Shown here piece by piece: positions 26,460 through 27,565 of a stretch of 27,565 nucleotides of DNA. Each line of letters starts with the position of its first letter. Positions within the stretch are counted from its first letter, which is position 1. This DNA is from Nemertoderma westbladi (taxonomy: Eukaryota; Xenacoelomorpha; Nemertodermatida; Nemertodermatidae), in the NCBI GenBank assembly GCA_032718475.1, contig JAUCBJ010006590.1, positions 1 through 27,565 of the forward strand, read 5' to 3'. Both the position numbers and the translations under genes were made by a program. Below the pieces are notes generated by a model, which ran no database searches, was not told the DNA's origin, and saw only the letters and a list, made by a program, of their open reading frames with translations.

Positions 26460-26651
26460 ATGGAAGTATCGATCACACCCATTGATATAATTCAAGTTGA
26501 GCCAGGAATCTGGCACGTCGAAGTTGAGGTACAAGGAACGAACGTTGGACGATTCAGGATTACTGTTCGGGTGGTCCAAGCTGAGTACAATACCTACGAG
26601 GAACTGTTTTACGACATCGCGTATCTCGCCATCGACGAGGCGTTACAATGA
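26460..26651 (+). CDS. Small upstream ORF, 63 residues, overlapping the Gag-like ORF
   Basis: ATG at 26460 to TGA at 26649-26651. The product is acidic: GIWHVEVEVQG and GRFRITVRVVQAE look like two beta strands, and NTYEELFYDIAYLAIDEAL looks like a helix. I recognise no family. Its stop overlaps the next start as ATGA (26648-26651), an arrangement that permits termination-reinitiation. The pattern of hydrophobic residues suggests a real folded peptide, but 63 codons can occur by chance. Confidence 0.5.
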   Translation: MEVSITPIDIIQVEPGIWHVEVEVQGTNVGRFRITVRVVQAEYNTYEELFYDIAYLAIDEALQ

Positions 26652-27565
26652 CCACAAATAACGTATCCGATACCGACGAGATGGATCACCACACAGACTC
26701 GGAAGCCGACGAGGTAACAAACGTCAAGAACATGACCCGTCGGTTAGGGGCTCTTAAAGGCGGAGTAACCCGAGCGTATCAACGGATGGAGAAACAACTC
26801 AAGGGAGTCAAAACCCCCCTCAATGAGGTACAAACTCAGCTTCAAAGTATCCGAAATATCCTACAGCGGTACGAAAGAATGATACAGGCGTACCAAGAGC
26901 TCGTTCCCCCCACCGATCTGGAAAACTACCCCAAGCTGGAAGAACACGTTGTACATCTAGATGGGTTCCGCAAACAACACCGGAGGACCCTCAGCCTTGT
27001 GAGAGGCTATGAGGAACAGTATTACAAGAGGGCTGAAAGAACAGACGCGGAATCAGTACGATCCTCCAGCATCAGGACAGGAGTACATCGCAAGAGAATG
27101 GGGTCCACCAGAAATCAGCACTCCAGCGCTAGGAGCGAGATATCCGGCTCAGCGCGCAGTTCTCAAGGGGCGCCGCCACTCCGAGACCAACTGCGAGAGC
27201 GGAAGGCATTAGCCCTCAAAGCTCGGATGGAAGATGAGTATATTCAACTGCAAGCCGAGCAAGATGTATTAGCTGCAGAAACCCAAAGGCGAGAGGCCGA
27301 ACAAGCGGCCGAACGGCAGGCCGAACAACGTGAACAGGAAGCCGAACAACGCAGGCGAGAGGACGAACAACGCAAACGAGAGGACGAACGACAGGCCGAA
27401 CAACGCAGGCGAGAAGACGAACAACGCAAACGAGAGGACGAACGACAGGCCGAACAACGCAGGCGAGAGGCCGAACAACGCAAACACGAGGACGAACGAC
27501 AGGCCGAACAGCGCAAACACGAGGCCGAACAACGCAAACGAGAGGACGAACAACAGGCCGAACAA
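26648..27565 (+). CDS. BEL/Pao-type Gag-like protein, 3' end outside window
   Basis: Open from ATG at 26648 to the window edge (306 codons, no stop). Residues 1-30 are acidic. About 30-130 (RRLGALKGGVTRAYQRMEKQ, LQSIRNILQRYERMIQAYQEL, EEHVVHLDGFRKQHRRTL) form a long helical region like the DUF1759-type N-terminus of BEL/Pao Gag. About 130-180 is a Ser/Arg-rich linker (SSARSEISGSARSSQG). From ~185 on is an uninterrupted charged helix, which from residue 232 is an 18-residue repeat. Known role of such Gags: particle assembly and RNA packaging. Protease and pol would be expected beyond the window. It follows the 63-residue ORF with an ATGA overlap. The family call is by pattern, not by search. 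Confidence 0.75.
   Translation, partial: MTTNNVSDTDEMDHHTDSEADEVTNVKNMTRRLGALKGGVTRAYQRMEKQLKGVKTPLNEVQTQLQSIRNILQRYERMIQAYQELVPPTDLENYPKLEEHVVHLDGFRKQHRRTLSLVRGYEEQYYKRAERTDAESVRSSSIRTGVHRKRMGSTRNQHSSARSEISGSARSSQGAPPLRDQLRERKALALKARMEDEYIQLQAEQDVLAAETQRREAEQAAERQAEQREQEAEQRRREDEQRKREDERQAEQRRREDEQRKREDERQAEQRRREAEQRKHEDERQAEQRKHEAEQRKREDEQQAEQ
27341..27565 (+). repeat. 54-bp coding repeat (18 residues)
   Basis: Units start at 27341, 27395, 27449, 27503 and 27557. The first two encode AEQRRREDEQRKREDERQ exactly. The third and fourth differ by a few residues (KH for KR, AEQ for DEQ). Eighteen residues equal five alpha-helical turns, so the charge pattern stays in register along a single helix. 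Minus-strand ORFs over it (27244-27565) are shadows. Confidence 0.93.

Noticed and set aside
25903-26490. 195-codon plus-strand ORF
   Set aside because: It runs through the 42-bp hairpin repeats, has no domain, and overlaps the start of a better-supported ORF.
27244-27565. Minus-strand Cys/Arg/Ser and Phe/Leu ORFs
   Set aside because: Shadows of the 54-bp coding repeat of the plus-strand Gag-like ORF.

Overview
The window looks like repeat-dense, AT-rich nuclear DNA of a metazoan, probably an invertebrate; I cannot name the species. Evidence: a caspase-type protease (residues 1-373), RTE-like and CR1-like non-LTR retrotransposon remnants, BEL/Pao LTR-retrotransposon genes (a group found in animals), long-TIR DNA transposons, long G/C homopolymers and many minisatellites. 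There is no prokaryotic gene organisation. No tRNA or rRNA gene or CRISPR array was seen.

Layout. 1-1.6 kb: a 110-bp-arm foldback repeat followed immediately by an intronless caspase ORF. 3.1-4.6 kb: a broken, 5'-truncated RTE-like element on the minus strand, with a second 240-bp 3' copy on the plus strand at 8.1 kb. 4.7-9.4 kb: homopolymer tracts (52 G's at 4711), a dispersed GGGAAAGGA repeat, a 52-bp minisatellite and a hairpin/poly-G repeat. 10.1-11.6 kb and 15.2-16.5 kb: two non-autonomous DNA transposons with ~180-bp TIRs and 9-11-bp direct flanking repeats, resembling Mutator-like elements; both lack a transposase. 12.3-13.3 kb: an AT-rich dispersed repeat that contains a GACAGCAGACAAC-type minisatellite. 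14.3-15.2 kb: a decayed CR1-like RT tail.

17.3-27.6 kb is the most interesting part and is richer in GC and coding sequence. It starts with a decayed BEL/Pao pol (RT end, RNase H, integrase, DUF5641-like tail; several stops and frameshifts). A minisatellite spacer follows, then a well-preserved ~2.5-kb reading frame whose product combines a DEDD 3'-5'-exonuclease-like region with CCHC zinc knuckles. After it come a polypurine tract with a possible LTR start, a purine-skewed stretch, a series of perfect hairpins (one has a homologue at 8.8 kb with compensatory changes), and a ~0.9-kb array of six structured repeats built round a UUCG-type hairpin. The window ends in two overlapping reading frames (ATGA overlap). 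The second is a BEL/Pao Gag-like protein that remains open at the window edge and carries an 18-residue E/R/K/Q repeat.

How the parts may work together (inference): 17.3-23.4 kb could be one BEL/Pao-like element with an extra exonuclease/zinc-knuckle ORF after pol, and 23.46-27.6 kb could be an LTR plus leader plus gag of a second, possibly tandem, copy. The window cannot settle this because no complete LTR pair is visible.
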